Counted from the stretch's first letter, positions 50,308-60,242 are shown. The stretch: 64,000 nt of DNA from Hwangdonia seohaensis (GCF_031932625.1 NZ_JAVSCK010000001.1:558001-622000), one strand, 5' to 3'. Numbers and translations: made by a program. Notes: a model not told the origin generated them from the sequence alone.

Positions 50308-51330
50308 TTAGATGATAGATTTGATTTTTTCAGTAATCTCTTTTGGAGCAATACTTCGTGAGGCTTCTTTGTAATGTTCCGGGTATTTATTCCCGTAAAT
50401 AGAAGTTGGTATTTTTGGATATTGGTTTCTATCTGCAAGTAATGCATAATCTTCAGGTTGATTAAACGGTGCAAAACCGGCAAACGGATGCGTAACACCC
50501 CAAATGGTAACCACCTTTATGCCCAACATAGCGGCGATATGGGCGTTACCCGAATCCATTGAAAGCATCACGTCTAAATTTGAAATGATATCCATTTCGT
50601 CATCAAGTGTCAATTTCCCTGAGACATTTACAGTATTGTCAAACTCGGTTTCAAACGTATTCAAAAGTTCGGTTTCATAATTTCCACCGCCAAATAAAAT
50701 CACTTTATAATCTTTTGAAAGCGTTTCAATCACTTGTTTTATGGCGTCCAAAGGATACATTTTACTTTCGTAGGTTGCAAAAGGAGCAATGCCAATCCTT
50801 TTCTTTGAAACATCTCCTAAAATATTTTGGAGTTTTCTATTTAATGCCGCTTTTTCAGGAAATTTAGGGTTTGTTAAATCCAACGGAAAGCCTAAGGTTT
50901 CAAAAACATCGGCATAGCGTTGGTGTGTGGTTTTAAGTTGTTTGAATATTTTTCCTTTGGTTAAAAGTCGTTTTTCTTTTCGGTCTTTGTCAATGGAAAC
51001 AAAACGTTTGCAGTGCAAAAACTTTTTTAAAATCTTACTTCTTAAAACGCTGTGTAAATCCGCAATGGCATAAAAACGATTGTCTTTATTGAGTTGTCGC
51101 GCTAATTTATAAAGTCCGAAAACGCCTTTGTGTTCACCTTTAACATCAGCCGGAAAAACAGTAACGTTTTGTAAATCCCTAAAAAAAGGTTTAAAAAATG
51201 CTTTTGTTAAAACAGTTATTTTAACTTCGGGATGCTGTTGTTCCAAAGCGCGTAAAACCGGAACGGACATAGCCACATCGCCCATGGCCGATAGACGAAT
51301 AACCAGGATGTGTTTTAGTTTATTAGACAT
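50308..51330 (-). CDS. Glycosyltransferase family 9 (heptosyltransferase-like)
   Basis: A 340-residue GT9 enzyme of the ADP-heptose:LPS transferase type. It starts NKLKHILVIRLSAMGDVAMSVPVL, with the conserved GD-x-x-x-S/T-P nucleotide loop, and the C-terminal acceptor/donor region MDIISNLDVMLSMDSGNAHIAAMLG, near 255. It likely adds a sugar to the LPS core. The ATG at 51330 is chosen over a TTG three codons earlier. It lies 67 bp after DUF4254, probably in one transcript. Confidence 0.9.
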   Translation of the reverse strand: MSNKLKHILVIRLSAMGDVAMSVPVLRALEQQHPEVKITVLTKAFFKPFFRDLQNVTVFPADVKGEHKGVFGLYKLARQLNKDNRFYAIADLHSVLRSKILKKFLHCKRFVSIDKDRKEKRLLTKGKIFKQLKTTHQRYADVFETLGFPLDLTNPKFPEKAALNRKLQNILGDVSKKRIGIAPFATYESKMYPLDAIKQVIETLSKDYKVILFGGGNYETELLNTFETEFDNTVNVSGKLTLDDEMDIISNLDVMLSMDSGNAHIAAMLGIKVVTIWGVTHPFAGFAPFNQPEDYALLADRNQYPKIPTSIYGNKYPEHYKEASRSIAPKEITEKIKSII

Positions 51331-51344
51331 GAGCTTCAATAGAA

Positions 51345-51371
51345 AAAGTCTTCGACAAGCTCAGACTGACA
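51345..51371. repeat. CTTCGACAAGCTCAGACTGACAT dispersed repeat
   Basis: A copy of the TTCGACAAGCTCA family seen at 6866 in the other orientation. It lies between GT9 and DUF4254 and interrupts what otherwise looks like an operon. Confidence 0.5.
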
Positions 51372-51397
51372 TAACGATTTTAATTGGCTATGTTGCT

Positions 51398-52006
51398 CTA
51401 TTTCTGCGAACGCAACACAGGGTTTAATTCATCGTCATTGTACATCTTCATTTGTTTGTAAACCTTCATGTATTTATCGCCTTTTTCAATATCGCTTAAA
51501 AGCGTATCGATAGCCGTTGATAAATCCACACGTTGCTCTAACAATACGTCTAATTTTGTTTGACAAGCTGCTCTGTGTTCCGCGGAAGCGTCATTACGCG
51601 TAGCCTCCTCATTCATGTGGTATACTTTTAAAGCTAAAATAGACAACCTATCAATGCCCCAAGCAGGACTTTCGGTGTTAATCGTGGCATCGTCTTTTAC
51701 GGTAACATCTTTGTATTTTTCAAGAAAATAGCTATCAATGTATTCCACCATATCGGTTCTGTCTTGATTTGATGCATCAATTTTACGCTTTAGTGTCAAT
51801 GCTGCAACAGGGTCTATCTGTGGGTCGCGAATAATATCTTCGTAATGCCATTGCACAGTATCAATCCAACTTTTTCTGTACAATAAATGTTCGATTAAAT
51901 GCGAATCTTTGTTGTACGGGTTCTCAAAAGGTTGATCAACCGTATTGATAATGTGGTACTTCTCTATAACTTCCTTAAAAATTTTATTGGCTTTACTTGT
52001 AAACAT
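51398..52006 (-). CDS. DUF4254 protein
   Basis: A 202-residue soluble helical protein of the DUF4254 family. Motifs HLIEHLLYRKSWIDTVQWHYED near 38 and WGIDRLSILALKVYHMNEEA near 117 are conserved. It regularly precedes GT9 glycosyltransferase genes in Bacteroidota, as here, so a role in LPS or glycan assembly is inferred. No catalytic motif was seen. Confidence 0.85.
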   Translation of the reverse strand: MFTSKANKIFKEVIEKYHIINTVDQPFENPYNKDSHLIEHLLYRKSWIDTVQWHYEDIIRDPQIDPVAALTLKRKIDASNQDRTDMVEYIDSYFLEKYKDVTVKDDATINTESPAWGIDRLSILALKVYHMNEEATRNDASAEHRAACQTKLDVLLEQRVDLSTAIDTLLSDIEKGDKYMKVYKQMKMYNDDELNPVLRSQK

Positions 52007-52081
52007 AATGTATTGATTTTAAAGTGTAAATATACTTCTAAATAATTAACTTTACTACCTGAAAACCACAAAAAACACACG

Positions 52082-52741
52082 ATGCATATTCATGATTTAT
52101 CGCAACAGAACTCTATATTAAATACTTTTATTTCTGAAATGCGAGACGCTAATATTCAAAAAGATAGCATGCGTTTTAGGCGTAACATTGAACGTACAGG
52201 CGAGGTTTTAGCTTACGAATTGAGTAAATCTTTAAATTATAAAGCTTCAGAAATTGAAACCCCTTTAGCGAGTAGCACTATGGATTTGTTGGAAAATGAT
52301 GTTGTTTTGTGCTCTATTTTAAGAGCTGGAGTGCCTTTGCACAATGGGCTGTTAAACTATTTTGATAAAGCTGAAAATGCTTTTATTTCGGCTTACAGAC
52401 ACCACAAAGAAAACCCTGAAAGCTTTGAGATTATTGTGGAATATCTAGCCTGCCCAGATTTGGAAAACAAGACTTTAATTCTTGCCGATCCTATGTTGGC
52501 AACGGGTCAGTCCATGATTGCTACCTTTGAGGCCTTAAAGCCTTTTGGCACGCCTAAAGAAGTCCATTTGGTTAGCGTTATTGGCGCTCAAGAAGGTGTA
52601 GATTACGTTTCGAAATCCTTTGATGAAAACACCCATTTATGGATTGCGACCATCGATAAAACCTTAAACGCAAAAGGTTATATTGTTCCGGGGCTCGGTG
52701 ATGCCGGCGATTTGGCTTTTGGCAAAAAACTACAGCAATAA
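52082..52741 (+). CDS. upp: Uracil phosphoribosyltransferase
   Basis: A 219-residue enzyme that makes UMP from uracil and PRPP in pyrimidine salvage. The PRPP-binding loop is LADPMLATGQSMIATFEAL near 140; the uracil-binding end reads IVPGLGDAGDLAFGKKL. RAGVPLHNGLLNYF near 82 is also conserved. It overlaps the end of the convergent DUF6427 gene by 12 bp. Confidence 0.95.
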   Translation: MHIHDLSQQNSILNTFISEMRDANIQKDSMRFRRNIERTGEVLAYELSKSLNYKASEIETPLASSTMDLLENDVVLCSILRAGVPLHNGLLNYFDKAENAFISAYRHHKENPESFEIIVEYLACPDLENKTLILADPMLATGQSMIATFEALKPFGTPKEVHLVSVIGAQEGVDYVSKSFDENTHLWIATIDKTLNAKGYIVPGLGDAGDLAFGKKLQQ

Positions 52742-53653
52742 AATTACAAAAGGCACTAAAATTATAGCTGAAAGAAACAACTCTTTAAACCATTTTTCTT
52801 GAATGATTTCAATGTAATTGGCAATTATAATCGCTAAGGGTGCAAATAAAAACAAAAACTCACTGCCGTCTTTATTTGGTGCAAAAACTATAATTAAAAA
52901 CCCAATAAGTACCGCAAAAAGCACCACGTAAAACGAAGGCCTCAACGCTTTCTTTTTCTGCTTTATGTTTTTTATATAGAAAATGGATGCCCACACCCCA
53001 AAAGAAAGAAGCATGGTTATTATAATTACATATTGCGCTGAATTGTAATTGTTAAAATTGTAACTCAATTCGGGTAAACTACTGAAAATTCCAAAAAAAC
53101 TGTCGTCCCAAATTATCGAAACACTAATTGAAATTAAAAAAACGGTTAATAATCCGGTAAAAGGAATCAGCCAATGTTTAATATTGTTATCGGTGTATAG
53201 AAGCAATGTGATAATAATAAGCACAAAAAACAATATGGCCCAAAAGTAAAACAGAGCTGCAATGGCAATCCAAAAGGCCGCATCGAATAATTTTTTATTG
53301 ACGTTTATTTGAGAGCGTAAGCTTATAATTCGTCTATAACCAAGCAGCACAAAAAAGTTAGCGTAAATAATATCCGGATGGCTTACCGTTTGCGGAAGAG
53401 CCAACAAAAACAAGCTATACAATACAATTTCGTAATTGCTCTTTTGGGTCAAACTATTTTTGCCAACAATAAAACTAAGGGCCAAAACAGACACGTAACT
53501 CACTAAAAACAAAAATGTTTCTTTTATAAAGAAAGTCCCTGTAACAGGTGCTTTTACGTACTTTATGTTAAGTACAATGAAAGCAAAAAGCATAATAAAA
53601 AAAACAATAGCAAAATTAATTGGCTTAGATTTTTTAAAAAGGCTTGTAATCAT
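52730..53653 (-). CDS. DUF6427 membrane protein
   Basis: A 307-residue inner-membrane protein with about nine hydrophobic segments, of the DUF6427 family in Flavobacteriia. It starts MITSLFKKSKPINFAIVFFI and has LGYRRIISLRSQINVNKKLFDAAFWI near 105. In relatives it sits beside the DUF6341 gene and upp, as here. Function is unknown; the segment pattern resembles integral membrane glycosyltransferase-like proteins. Tail-to-tail overlap with upp is 12 bp. Confidence 0.82.
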   Translation of the reverse strand: MITSLFKKSKPINFAIVFFIMLFAFIVLNIKYVKAPVTGTFFIKETFLFLVSYVSVLALSFIVGKNSLTQKSNYEIVLYSLFLLALPQTVSHPDIIYANFFVLLGYRRIISLRSQINVNKKLFDAAFWIAIAALFYFWAILFFVLIIITLLLYTDNNIKHWLIPFTGLLTVFLISISVSIIWDDSFFGIFSSLPELSYNFNNYNSAQYVIIITMLLSFGVWASIFYIKNIKQKKKALRPSFYVVLFAVLIGFLIIVFAPNKDGSEFLFLFAPLAIIIANYIEIIQEKWFKELFLSAIILVPFVILLL

Positions 53654-53673
53654 TAACTGTTTTTGTATTTTTG
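53644..53673 (+). promoter_or_regulatory. Promoter for the DUF6341 gene
   Basis: TTG at 53644-53646 is followed after 19 bp by TATTTTTG at 53666-53673: a full match to the Bacteroidota promoter TTG-N17-23-TAnnTTTG. It lies 50 bp before the DUF6341 start and overlaps the first codons of the divergent DUF6427 gene. Confidence 0.65.
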
Positions 53674-53723
53674 CTATGTAAATATACTAACTAAATTTTC
53701 GGTTAGAAAATAATAAAATACAC

Positions 53724-53951
53724 ATGAAAGATTTCTTTTACGCTATACAAGATTTATTTGTCGATGTGCTTTTTGCACCCTTCGATGCTTTAAGAGCTTT
53801 GGAGCTAGACAATTGGTGGATGGCAAATATTGTATCCTGGATTTTTATCGTAATATGTTTTGTTGCCATGCTTTACTGGATGAAGCAACTTAAAATATTT
53901 AATGATAATAATGAAGAAGATAAAAGCATCTCTTCGCATTCGTATTTATAA
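53724..53951 (+). CDS. DUF6341 small membrane protein
   Basis: A 75-residue protein of the DUF6341 family: starts MKDFFYAIQDLFVDVLFAPFDALR, then one membrane helix (WWMANIVSWIFIVICFVAMLYWMKQL, about 33-58) and an acidic tail. The amphipathic N-terminal helix and single membrane span suggest an inner-membrane accessory protein. It is divergent from DUF6427 and convergent with purD, ending 1 bp from the purD stop. Confidence 0.82.
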   Translation: MKDFFYAIQDLFVDVLFAPFDALRALELDNWWMANIVSWIFIVICFVAMLYWMKQLKIFNDNNEEDKSISSHSYL

Positions 53952-53952
53952 T

Positions 53953-55224
53953 TTATAAATCGAAACCAATATCTTTACGATAATTCATCTTATCAAAATG
54001 TAGTTTTTCTATACTTTGGTAAGATTTTTTTATGGCTTCTTTATAGGTGTTTCCGTATGATGTAATAGCCATAACCCGTCCGCCTGAGGTTACTATTTTA
54101 CCATTTTCAATAATGGCGCCCGCATGAAAAGGTATGGAATCAGTTATGTTTTCAACACCAGAAATTTCCTTTCCTTTTTCATAAGCTTCCGGATAACCAC
54201 CAGACACCAACATGATGGTTGTTGCCGCACGTTCGTCAATTTCAATATTTATTTTATCTAATGTTTGATTTGCCATCGCTTGAAGGATTTCAACAAAATC
54301 ATTCTTTAAACGCGGTAATACCACTTCGGTTTCCGGGTCGCCCATTCTAACATTATACTCAATAACTTTGGGGTCATTACCAACTTTTATCAAACCGATA
54401 AACACAAAACCAACATAGGGCAAATGGTCTTTTTTAAATCCTTTAATAGTTGGTTTTACGATGCGCTCTTCAATTTTATTCAGGAATTCATCTGTAGCAA
54501 AAGGCACTGGAGACACCGCGCCCATACCGCCTGTATTTAAGCCTGTATCGCCTTCGCCAATGCGCTTGTAATCTTTAGCGGTTGGTAAGATTTTATAGTT
54601 TTTGCCATCGGTTAACACAAAACAGCTCAACTCGATGCCGTCTAAAAATTCTTCGATAACCACTTTTGTGCTGGCCGCACCAAACTTAGCATCAACAAGC
54701 ATGCTTTTTAGTTCGGCTTTTGCTTCGTCCAAATCATTAAGGATAACCACGCCTTTTCCCGCCGCTAATCCGTCGGCTTTTAAAACGTAAGGCGGATTTA
54801 AGGTTTCTAAAAACGCATAAGCTTTTTCCACTGAATCTTTTGTAAAACTCTGGTAGGCTGCTGTTGGAATATTATGGCGAAACATAAATTCTTTGGCAAA
54901 TTCCTTACTGCCCTCCAATTCAGCCGCTTTTTGTTGTGGACCAATAACCGAAACATGTTTTACGCTAGCGTCGTTCAAAAAGAAATCGTGAACACCCTTA
55001 ACCAAAGGGTCTTCTGGCCCAACAACGACCATATCGATATTTTCATTTAAAACCAAAGTTTTAATGGCTTCAAAATCGGTTACACCAATATTTACATTGG
55101 TTGCTATTTTCGCGGTTCCGGAGTTTCCGGGAGCAACAAAAAGATTTTGACATAACGGACTTTGGGCGATTTTCCAAGCAAAAGTGTGTTCTCTTCCGCC
55201 AGAACCTAATATTAAAATGTTCAT
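53953..55224 (-). CDS. purD: Phosphoribosylamine-glycine ligase
   Basis: A 423-residue ATP-grasp enzyme for step two of purine synthesis (phosphoribosylamine + glycine to GAR). It starts MNILILGSGGREHTFAWKIA, and shows PPYVLKADGLAAGKGVVI near 133, DYKRIGEGDTGLNTGGMGAVSP near 210 and NVRMGDPETEVVLPRL near 290. Start 55224 is preferred to a codon nine residues upstream. Standard length. Confidence 0.97.
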   Translation of the reverse strand: MNILILGSGGREHTFAWKIAQSPLCQNLFVAPGNSGTAKIATNVNIGVTDFEAIKTLVLNENIDMVVVGPEDPLVKGVHDFFLNDASVKHVSVIGPQQKAAELEGSKEFAKEFMFRHNIPTAAYQSFTKDSVEKAYAFLETLNPPYVLKADGLAAGKGVVILNDLDEAKAELKSMLVDAKFGAASTKVVIEEFLDGIELSCFVLTDGKNYKILPTAKDYKRIGEGDTGLNTGGMGAVSPVPFATDEFLNKIEERIVKPTIKGFKKDHLPYVGFVFIGLIKVGNDPKVIEYNVRMGDPETEVVLPRLKNDFVEILQAMANQTLDKINIEIDERAATTIMLVSGGYPEAYEKGKEISGVENITDSIPFHAGAIIENGKIVTSGGRVMAITSYGNTYKEAIKKSYQSIEKLHFDKMNYRKDIGFDL

Positions 55225-55262
55225 CGTGGTGTGGTTTTTTTTCGAAAACAAAAATAAAACTA

Positions 55263-56636
55263 ATGCTACTAAAACACGACTTTTTTTTATTTACTTTACA
55301 AAAATTATCTTTTCTTTTGAAACTATTCGATCTTTCGTTAAAACTAAAAGGCTTCCCCATAAAGGAAGCTAAAAATCATTTAAAATTTATTCAAAATAAA
55401 GATGATAATGCCTTTAAAGATTATCTGGAAACCAGAAAACAAGATATTGTATCATATCATTTAAAACACAATTCGTTTTATAAAAACTTTGCAAAAAATG
55501 CTAATCCATTGGATTGGAATAGCATTCCCGTGATGACCAAACAGGATTTGCAGCAGCCTTTACCATCGCTTTTATCTGATGGTTTTTCAAAAAACAATAT
55601 TTATATCGATAAAACATCCGGCGCTTCGGGAACACCGTTTGTTTTTTCAAAAGACAAGTTTTGCCATGCCTTAACTTGGGCTGTTATTCAAGATAGATTT
55701 GGCTGGTATCATATTGATTTCAACACCTCGAAGCAAGCGCGATTTTACGGTATTCCGTTAGATAAAAAAGGATATTACACAGAAAAATTAAAAGATTTTG
55801 TAAGCAACAGAACTCGATTTAATGTGTTCGATTTAAGCGAAGCGGCTTTTTATAAATGGCTATCAACTTTTAAGACAAAACCTATTGAATATATAAATGG
55901 CTATACCAACCCCATTGTACAGTTTGCTAAATATTTACAAGGCAAAAATCTGGTATTAAAAAGCGTTTGCGGTTCCATAAAAGTTTGTATTGTAACTTCC
56001 GAAATGCTTTTTGATGACGATAAACAACTTATGGAAACCCAATTTGGAGTGCCTGTTGTTAATGAATATGGGGCTTCTGAATTGGATTTAATTGCTTTTG
56101 AAAACCCAAAAAACGAATGGCAAGTGAATAGCGAAACCCTTTTTGTAGAGGTTTTAGACGAACAGAATAGCGTGTTGCCATTAGGTGAAGAAGGCCGGTT
56201 GGTTATCACGTCACTTTACAATAAGTCGCAACCATTTATTCGTTACGATATTGGCGATATTGGCATACTTTCAAAAGAAAGCACCTTTAAAAAGCCCATT
56301 CTTGAAAAACTAGTGGGCAGAACCAATGATATGGCTATTTTACCCAGCGGAAAAAAAGCGGCAGGACTTACTTTTTACTATATTACCAAAAGCATTATTC
56401 AGGACGATGGCCATGTAAAAGAGTTTGTAATTGAGCAGCAAAAGCTTGATACGTTTAAAATTTTGTATGTGAGCGATAAGACTCTTTCAAAAGAAAAAGA
56501 AGCTATAATTATAACAGAAATGGAGCGTTATCTTGAAAAAGGATTGCATATATTTTTTGAAAAGAAAACGCATTTACAACGCTCAAAAAGTGGTAAGCTC
56601 AAACAGTTTTCATCTTTAATACCAAAAAAACAATGA
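55263..56636 (+). CDS. Phenylacetate-CoA ligase-like adenylate-forming protein (CapK family)
   Basis: A 457-residue protein of the CapK/PaaK-like adenylate-forming group found in capsule and LPS gene clusters. It shows the phosphate-binding loop YIDKTSGASGTPFVFSKD near 117, NEYGASELDLIAFE near 265, and PFIRYDIGDIG near 330. The ATG at 55263 gives a plausible N-terminus; a longer reading overlaps purD antisense. It may activate an acyl group for glycan decoration. Its stop overlaps the start of the epimerase gene by 4 bp. Confidence 0.85.
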   Translation: MLLKHDFFLFTLQKLSFLLKLFDLSLKLKGFPIKEAKNHLKFIQNKDDNAFKDYLETRKQDIVSYHLKHNSFYKNFAKNANPLDWNSIPVMTKQDLQQPLPSLLSDGFSKNNIYIDKTSGASGTPFVFSKDKFCHALTWAVIQDRFGWYHIDFNTSKQARFYGIPLDKKGYYTEKLKDFVSNRTRFNVFDLSEAAFYKWLSTFKTKPIEYINGYTNPIVQFAKYLQGKNLVLKSVCGSIKVCIVTSEMLFDDDKQLMETQFGVPVVNEYGASELDLIAFENPKNEWQVNSETLFVEVLDEQNSVLPLGEEGRLVITSLYNKSQPFIRYDIGDIGILSKESTFKKPILEKLVGRTNDMAILPSGKKAAGLTFYYITKSIIQDDGHVKEFVIEQQKLDTFKILYVSDKTLSKEKEAIIITEMERYLEKGLHIFFEKKTHLQRSKSGKLKQFSSLIPKKQ

Positions 56637-57727
56637 ACATTACTATTGTAGCTGGCGCACGCCCAAACTTTATGAAAATTGCACCTATAATTAAAGCTAT
56701 AAAACAGAAAAAAAAAGAAGGTTTTAATATTAATTACAGATTAGTCCATACCGGTCAGCATTATGATAAAAATTTAAGCGATACTTTTTTTGAGGAACTT
56801 AATATTCCTTTTCCAGATACAAATTTAGAGGTGAAAAGCGGCACGCAAGCCCAACAAACCGCGGCCATTATGATTGGTTTTGAAAAGGAATTACAACAAA
56901 ATCCATGCGATTTGGTGATGGTTGTGGGCGATGTTACATCAACCATGGCCTGTACCATTGTGGCTAAAAAAGCAGGCGTAAAAGTAGCACATGTTGAAGC
57001 TGGTATTAGGTCGGGAGACATGAATATGCCCGAAGAAATAAACAGGATTGTAACCGACAGCTTAACTGATTATTTTTTTACAACCTCAACATACGCAAAT
57101 AACAACTTGAAGCAGTTGGGCGTATTGGAAAAAAATATTTTTTTTGTTGGAAACGTGATGATTGATACTTTACGTAAAAACGAAAACAGGCTGAAACAAC
57201 CTTCAATTTGGAAAGATTTAAACTTAAAGAAAAAGCATTATTTGGTGATGACGCTTCATAGGCCAAATAATGTCGACGAAGAAATACAGTTAAAAAACCT
57301 AATTACACAAATTGCTACCTTAGGAAAAGGTTTTCCTATTGTTTTCCCTGTGCATCCTAGAACAAAAAAGTTACTGCAAGGGCTTAAGCTGAATTTTGAA
57401 AACCTGCATTATATTGAACCCTTGGGTTATTTAGAGTTTAATTATTTGGTAAAAAACGCTTTTGGTGTTTTAACAGATTCAGGTGGCATAACCGAAGAAA
57501 CTACGGTTATGGATGTGCCCTGTATAACGCTTAGGAATTCCACCGAACGCCCCGAAACTTGTGAGCTAGGTACAAATGTTTTAGTTGGAAATGATCCCTC
57601 AAAAATTAAATCTGCTTTTGAGAATTTGCTTTCTGGTAACTGGAAACAAAGTAAAATTCCAGAACTTTGGGATGGAAAAGCTGCCGAACGAATTGTAAAT
57701 CATTTGGTTGAAATTTATAGCCTATAA
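56633..57727 (+). CDS. wecB: UDP-N-acetylglucosamine 2-epimerase
   Basis: A 364-residue non-hydrolysing epimerase converting UDP-GlcNAc to UDP-ManNAc for surface glycans. Typical motifs are AGARPNFMKIAPI near 6, VHTGQHYDKNLSDTFFEEL near 38, VGDVTSTMACTIVAKK near 101, VEAGIRSGDMNMPEEINR near 120, VMTLHRPNNVD near 204 and LTDSGGITEETTVMDVPCI near 282. Translationally coupled to the genes on either side: 4-bp overlap upstream, and the GT4 gene starts at the next base. Confidence 0.95.
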   Translation: MNITIVAGARPNFMKIAPIIKAIKQKKKEGFNINYRLVHTGQHYDKNLSDTFFEELNIPFPDTNLEVKSGTQAQQTAAIMIGFEKELQQNPCDLVMVVGDVTSTMACTIVAKKAGVKVAHVEAGIRSGDMNMPEEINRIVTDSLTDYFFTTSTYANNNLKQLGVLEKNIFFVGNVMIDTLRKNENRLKQPSIWKDLNLKKKHYLVMTLHRPNNVDEEIQLKNLITQIATLGKGFPIVFPVHPRTKKLLQGLKLNFENLHYIEPLGYLEFNYLVKNAFGVLTDSGGITEETTVMDVPCITLRNSTERPETCELGTNVLVGNDPSKIKSAFENLLSGNWKQSKIPELWDGKAAERIVNHLVEIYSL

Positions 57728-58891
57728 ATGAAGAATATTCTAATAATAACCAGCTATTACCCTCCAGAAACCGGTGCGGCATCCAATAGAATTTTTCATT
57801 TAGCCGATGGGCTTCAAAAGCGCAACTTTAACGTGTCGGTAATTACGCCTTTGCCCAATTATCCTACCGGGAAAATATTCAACGACTACAAAGGTGAGTT
57901 TAAGCATATTTCAACTGAAAAAGGTGTTAAAATTTTTAGATTATGGATTTACGCGAGCAACTCAAAAAACAAGGTGTTGCGATTGTTAGCAATGCTCTCT
58001 TACAGTTTTAGTTTAATTTGGTTTTTTATGTGGAATAAAATACCGAAAACCGTCATTATTCAATCTCCGCCTTTGCTAGTTGCCTTTACTAGCGTGTTAT
58101 TTTTAGGGTCAAAACAACGCAAGATCATTTTGAATGTAAGCGATTTATGGCCTATTGCTGGCTTGGAACTGGGTGCTTTAAAAAAGAATTTTAGCTACAA
58201 AATCCTTGAATATATTGAACGATTCAACTATAACAATGCTGATTTGATTCTAGGGCAAAGCGAAGAAATTATTGCACATGTAAAATCTATTTTCCCAAAG
58301 AAAGAAACCTTTTTGTATCGAAATTACCCAGATTTTTCGCCTCCTGAAATTATTCAAAAAAAAATATCTAAAGAAAAATTGACCTTGGTATATGCTGGGT
58401 TGCTTGGTGTTGCCCAAGGTATTTATAAGCTTATAAAGCATCTAGATTATAGTAATATCGAGTTTCATATTTATGGCAACGGCTCAGAACAAGACAAAAT
58501 TAAAAGCTTTTTAAACTCTAACCCAAACCTTCCCATTTTTTACCATGGTGAAGTAGCTAGAGATAAGCTTCACAAGGCATTGTTACAATATGATGTAACC
58601 ATCATTCCGTTACTAAACAGAATTTATGGTTCGATGCCTTCAAAAATATTTGAATATGCGCGATTAGGTTTGCCCATAATTTACTTTGGTGGCGGTGAAG
58701 GCGAAACCATTATTAAAGATAACGCGCTAGGTTGTATTGCAAAACCTGGTAATTATAATGATTTGAATAGAATAATTGCAAAGATTAAACCGTTTGAAAT
58801 AGATTTAGAACTAAAGCAAAAAATAAAGAAAACAGCTCTTAAAAACTTTGACTTTAACACACAGTTAAACCATTTAGTGGCGCATGTTTAA
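57728..58891 (+). CDS. Glycosyltransferase family 4 (WbuB-like)
   Basis: A 387-residue cytoplasmic GT-B transferase. The opening ILIITSYYPPETGAASNRIFHLADGL is the WbuB-type N-terminus; NVSDLWPIAGLELGAL lies near 137, and the nucleotide-sugar binding region IPLLNRIYGSMPSKIFEYARLGLP near 296. It adds a hexose, or an N-acetylfucosamine-like sugar, to the growing lipid-linked unit; the sugar is not fixed by sequence. It ends 4 bp inside the convergent sugar transferase gene. Confidence 0.88.
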   Translation: MKNILIITSYYPPETGAASNRIFHLADGLQKRNFNVSVITPLPNYPTGKIFNDYKGEFKHISTEKGVKIFRLWIYASNSKNKVLRLLAMLSYSFSLIWFFMWNKIPKTVIIQSPPLLVAFTSVLFLGSKQRKIILNVSDLWPIAGLELGALKKNFSYKILEYIERFNYNNADLILGQSEEIIAHVKSIFPKKETFLYRNYPDFSPPEIIQKKISKEKLTLVYAGLLGVAQGIYKLIKHLDYSNIEFHIYGNGSEQDKIKSFLNSNPNLPIFYHGEVARDKLHKALLQYDVTIIPLLNRIYGSMPSKIFEYARLGLPIIYFGGGEGETIIKDNALGCIAKPGNYNDLNRIIAKIKPFEIDLELKQKIKKTALKNFDFNTQLNHLVAHV

Positions 58892-60240
58892 TATGCTTTT
58901 TCTTCCCCTTTCAAGGCATTTAAAAATGTTTGAACAATAATTTTTATATCTAATAGCAGCGACCAGTTTTCTATATAAAAAATATCATATTTTACCCTGT
59001 TTATAATGTCTTTATCCTTTTCTATTTCTCCCCTGAATCCGCTTACTTGCGCTAATCCAGTAATTCCAGGCTTAACAAAATGACGAACCATAAATTTATC
59101 AACTTTTTGGGCATACATATTGGTATGGCTAACCATGTGAGGTCGTGGACCAACAACAGACATATCGCCAAATAATACATTAAAAAACTGGGGCAATTCG
59201 TCTATACTTGTTTTGCGAATAAATTTTCCAATCTTGGTAATTCGCTGATCGCCTCTAGTGGCTTGATGCAAATGAGCGTTCTTATTTGGCGTCATCGACC
59301 TAAATTTATAGCAATCGAACTCCTCATAATTAAAGCCATTCCTAGATTGCTTAAAAAACACAGGCCCTTTAGATTCAAGCTTTATTAAAATGGCTAAAAT
59401 CGGGGTTAACCACGATAAGACGAAAACAATGATAAACGAAGAAAATAAAATATCGAATAAACGCTTGATAAATTTATTTAAAGATTCCTGTAAAGGTATA
59501 GACCGTAAAGATAAAATTGGGATGTAATCATAATATTCGTACTTAAGTTTTTTAGTAAAAATATCTTTGTTGTCAGGAATAAACTTTAACTCCCGCAAGT
59601 TATTATCAGCAAAATCGATCAATCTATTTATTTGTTTATTAGAGAGTTCTGCTATTGAAAAGTATATTTCGTCAATATCATTGTCAATAACATAATTAAA
59701 ACATTCGTGCAGTGAAAACCCTTCTTTATTTGTATTATACTGCTTCATAAACTTGTATCCAAAATCAAGTCTATTATTGAACGTTTTTATTAACTGTCTG
59801 GTTTTTTCGTTTTTTCCTATAACGATAACATTTCTGGTATTTCCTCTTAAAACAGATCTATATCTTTTAAGTAAAATAAAAGTCAATATTTTAACCACCG
59901 AGATTAACACAAAAACCGTAGCCAAATATTGAGCCAATCCTAATCTGCTTATATTGGGTTGTTTAAATACACCTATGTAAGCATACATAATTACGGCAAA
60001 AAAAAGCATCTGTGTTACCAAAAGCGGTATAACCTGAATTATTCTAGTGTGCCTTTGGACTTCATAAAAATGATTTTTAAAAGAAATGATTATCCATAGC
60101 ATAGACAAATAGCCTACAAAAAGGTAAATGTTTGTTAGGTTTAACTCAAAAAATAAAAGAGTAGAAATAATAATGCTTAAATCTATAAAACCAAATAATG
60201 GTTTCATTAAATTTGAATATCTACCACGTTTATAATCCAT
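58888..60240 (-). CDS. Polyprenyl glycosylphosphotransferase (initiating sugar transferase)
   Basis: A 450-residue enzyme that transfers a sugar-1-phosphate to undecaprenyl phosphate. About four N-terminal membrane helices (FGFIDLSIIISTLLFFEL ... LATVFVLISVVKILTFILL), a Rossmann-like middle region, and a C-terminal catalytic domain from about 265 with FIKRLFDILFSSFIIVFVLS, CYKFRSMTPNK, RKTSIDELPQFFNVLFGDMSVVGPRP and KPGITGLAQVSGFRGE. It initiates the glycan built by the surrounding genes. It lies 2 bp after the decarboxylase gene in the leftward operon. Confidence 0.93.
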   Translation of the reverse strand: MDYKRGRYSNLMKPLFGFIDLSIIISTLLFFELNLTNIYLFVGYLSMLWIIISFKNHFYEVQRHTRIIQVIPLLVTQMLFFAVIMYAYIGVFKQPNISRLGLAQYLATVFVLISVVKILTFILLKRYRSVLRGNTRNVIVIGKNEKTRQLIKTFNNRLDFGYKFMKQYNTNKEGFSLHECFNYVIDNDIDEIYFSIAELSNKQINRLIDFADNNLRELKFIPDNKDIFTKKLKYEYYDYIPILSLRSIPLQESLNKFIKRLFDILFSSFIIVFVLSWLTPILAILIKLESKGPVFFKQSRNGFNYEEFDCYKFRSMTPNKNAHLHQATRGDQRITKIGKFIRKTSIDELPQFFNVLFGDMSVVGPRPHMVSHTNMYAQKVDKFMVRHFVKPGITGLAQVSGFRGEIEKDKDIINRVKYDIFYIENWSLLLDIKIIVQTFLNALKGEEKAY

Positions 60241-60242
60241 TG

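Noticed and set aside
55101..55262. Longer N-terminus for the CapK-like protein
   Set aside because: It would be antisense to the first codons of purD and gives unconserved sequence; the ATG at 55263 is better.
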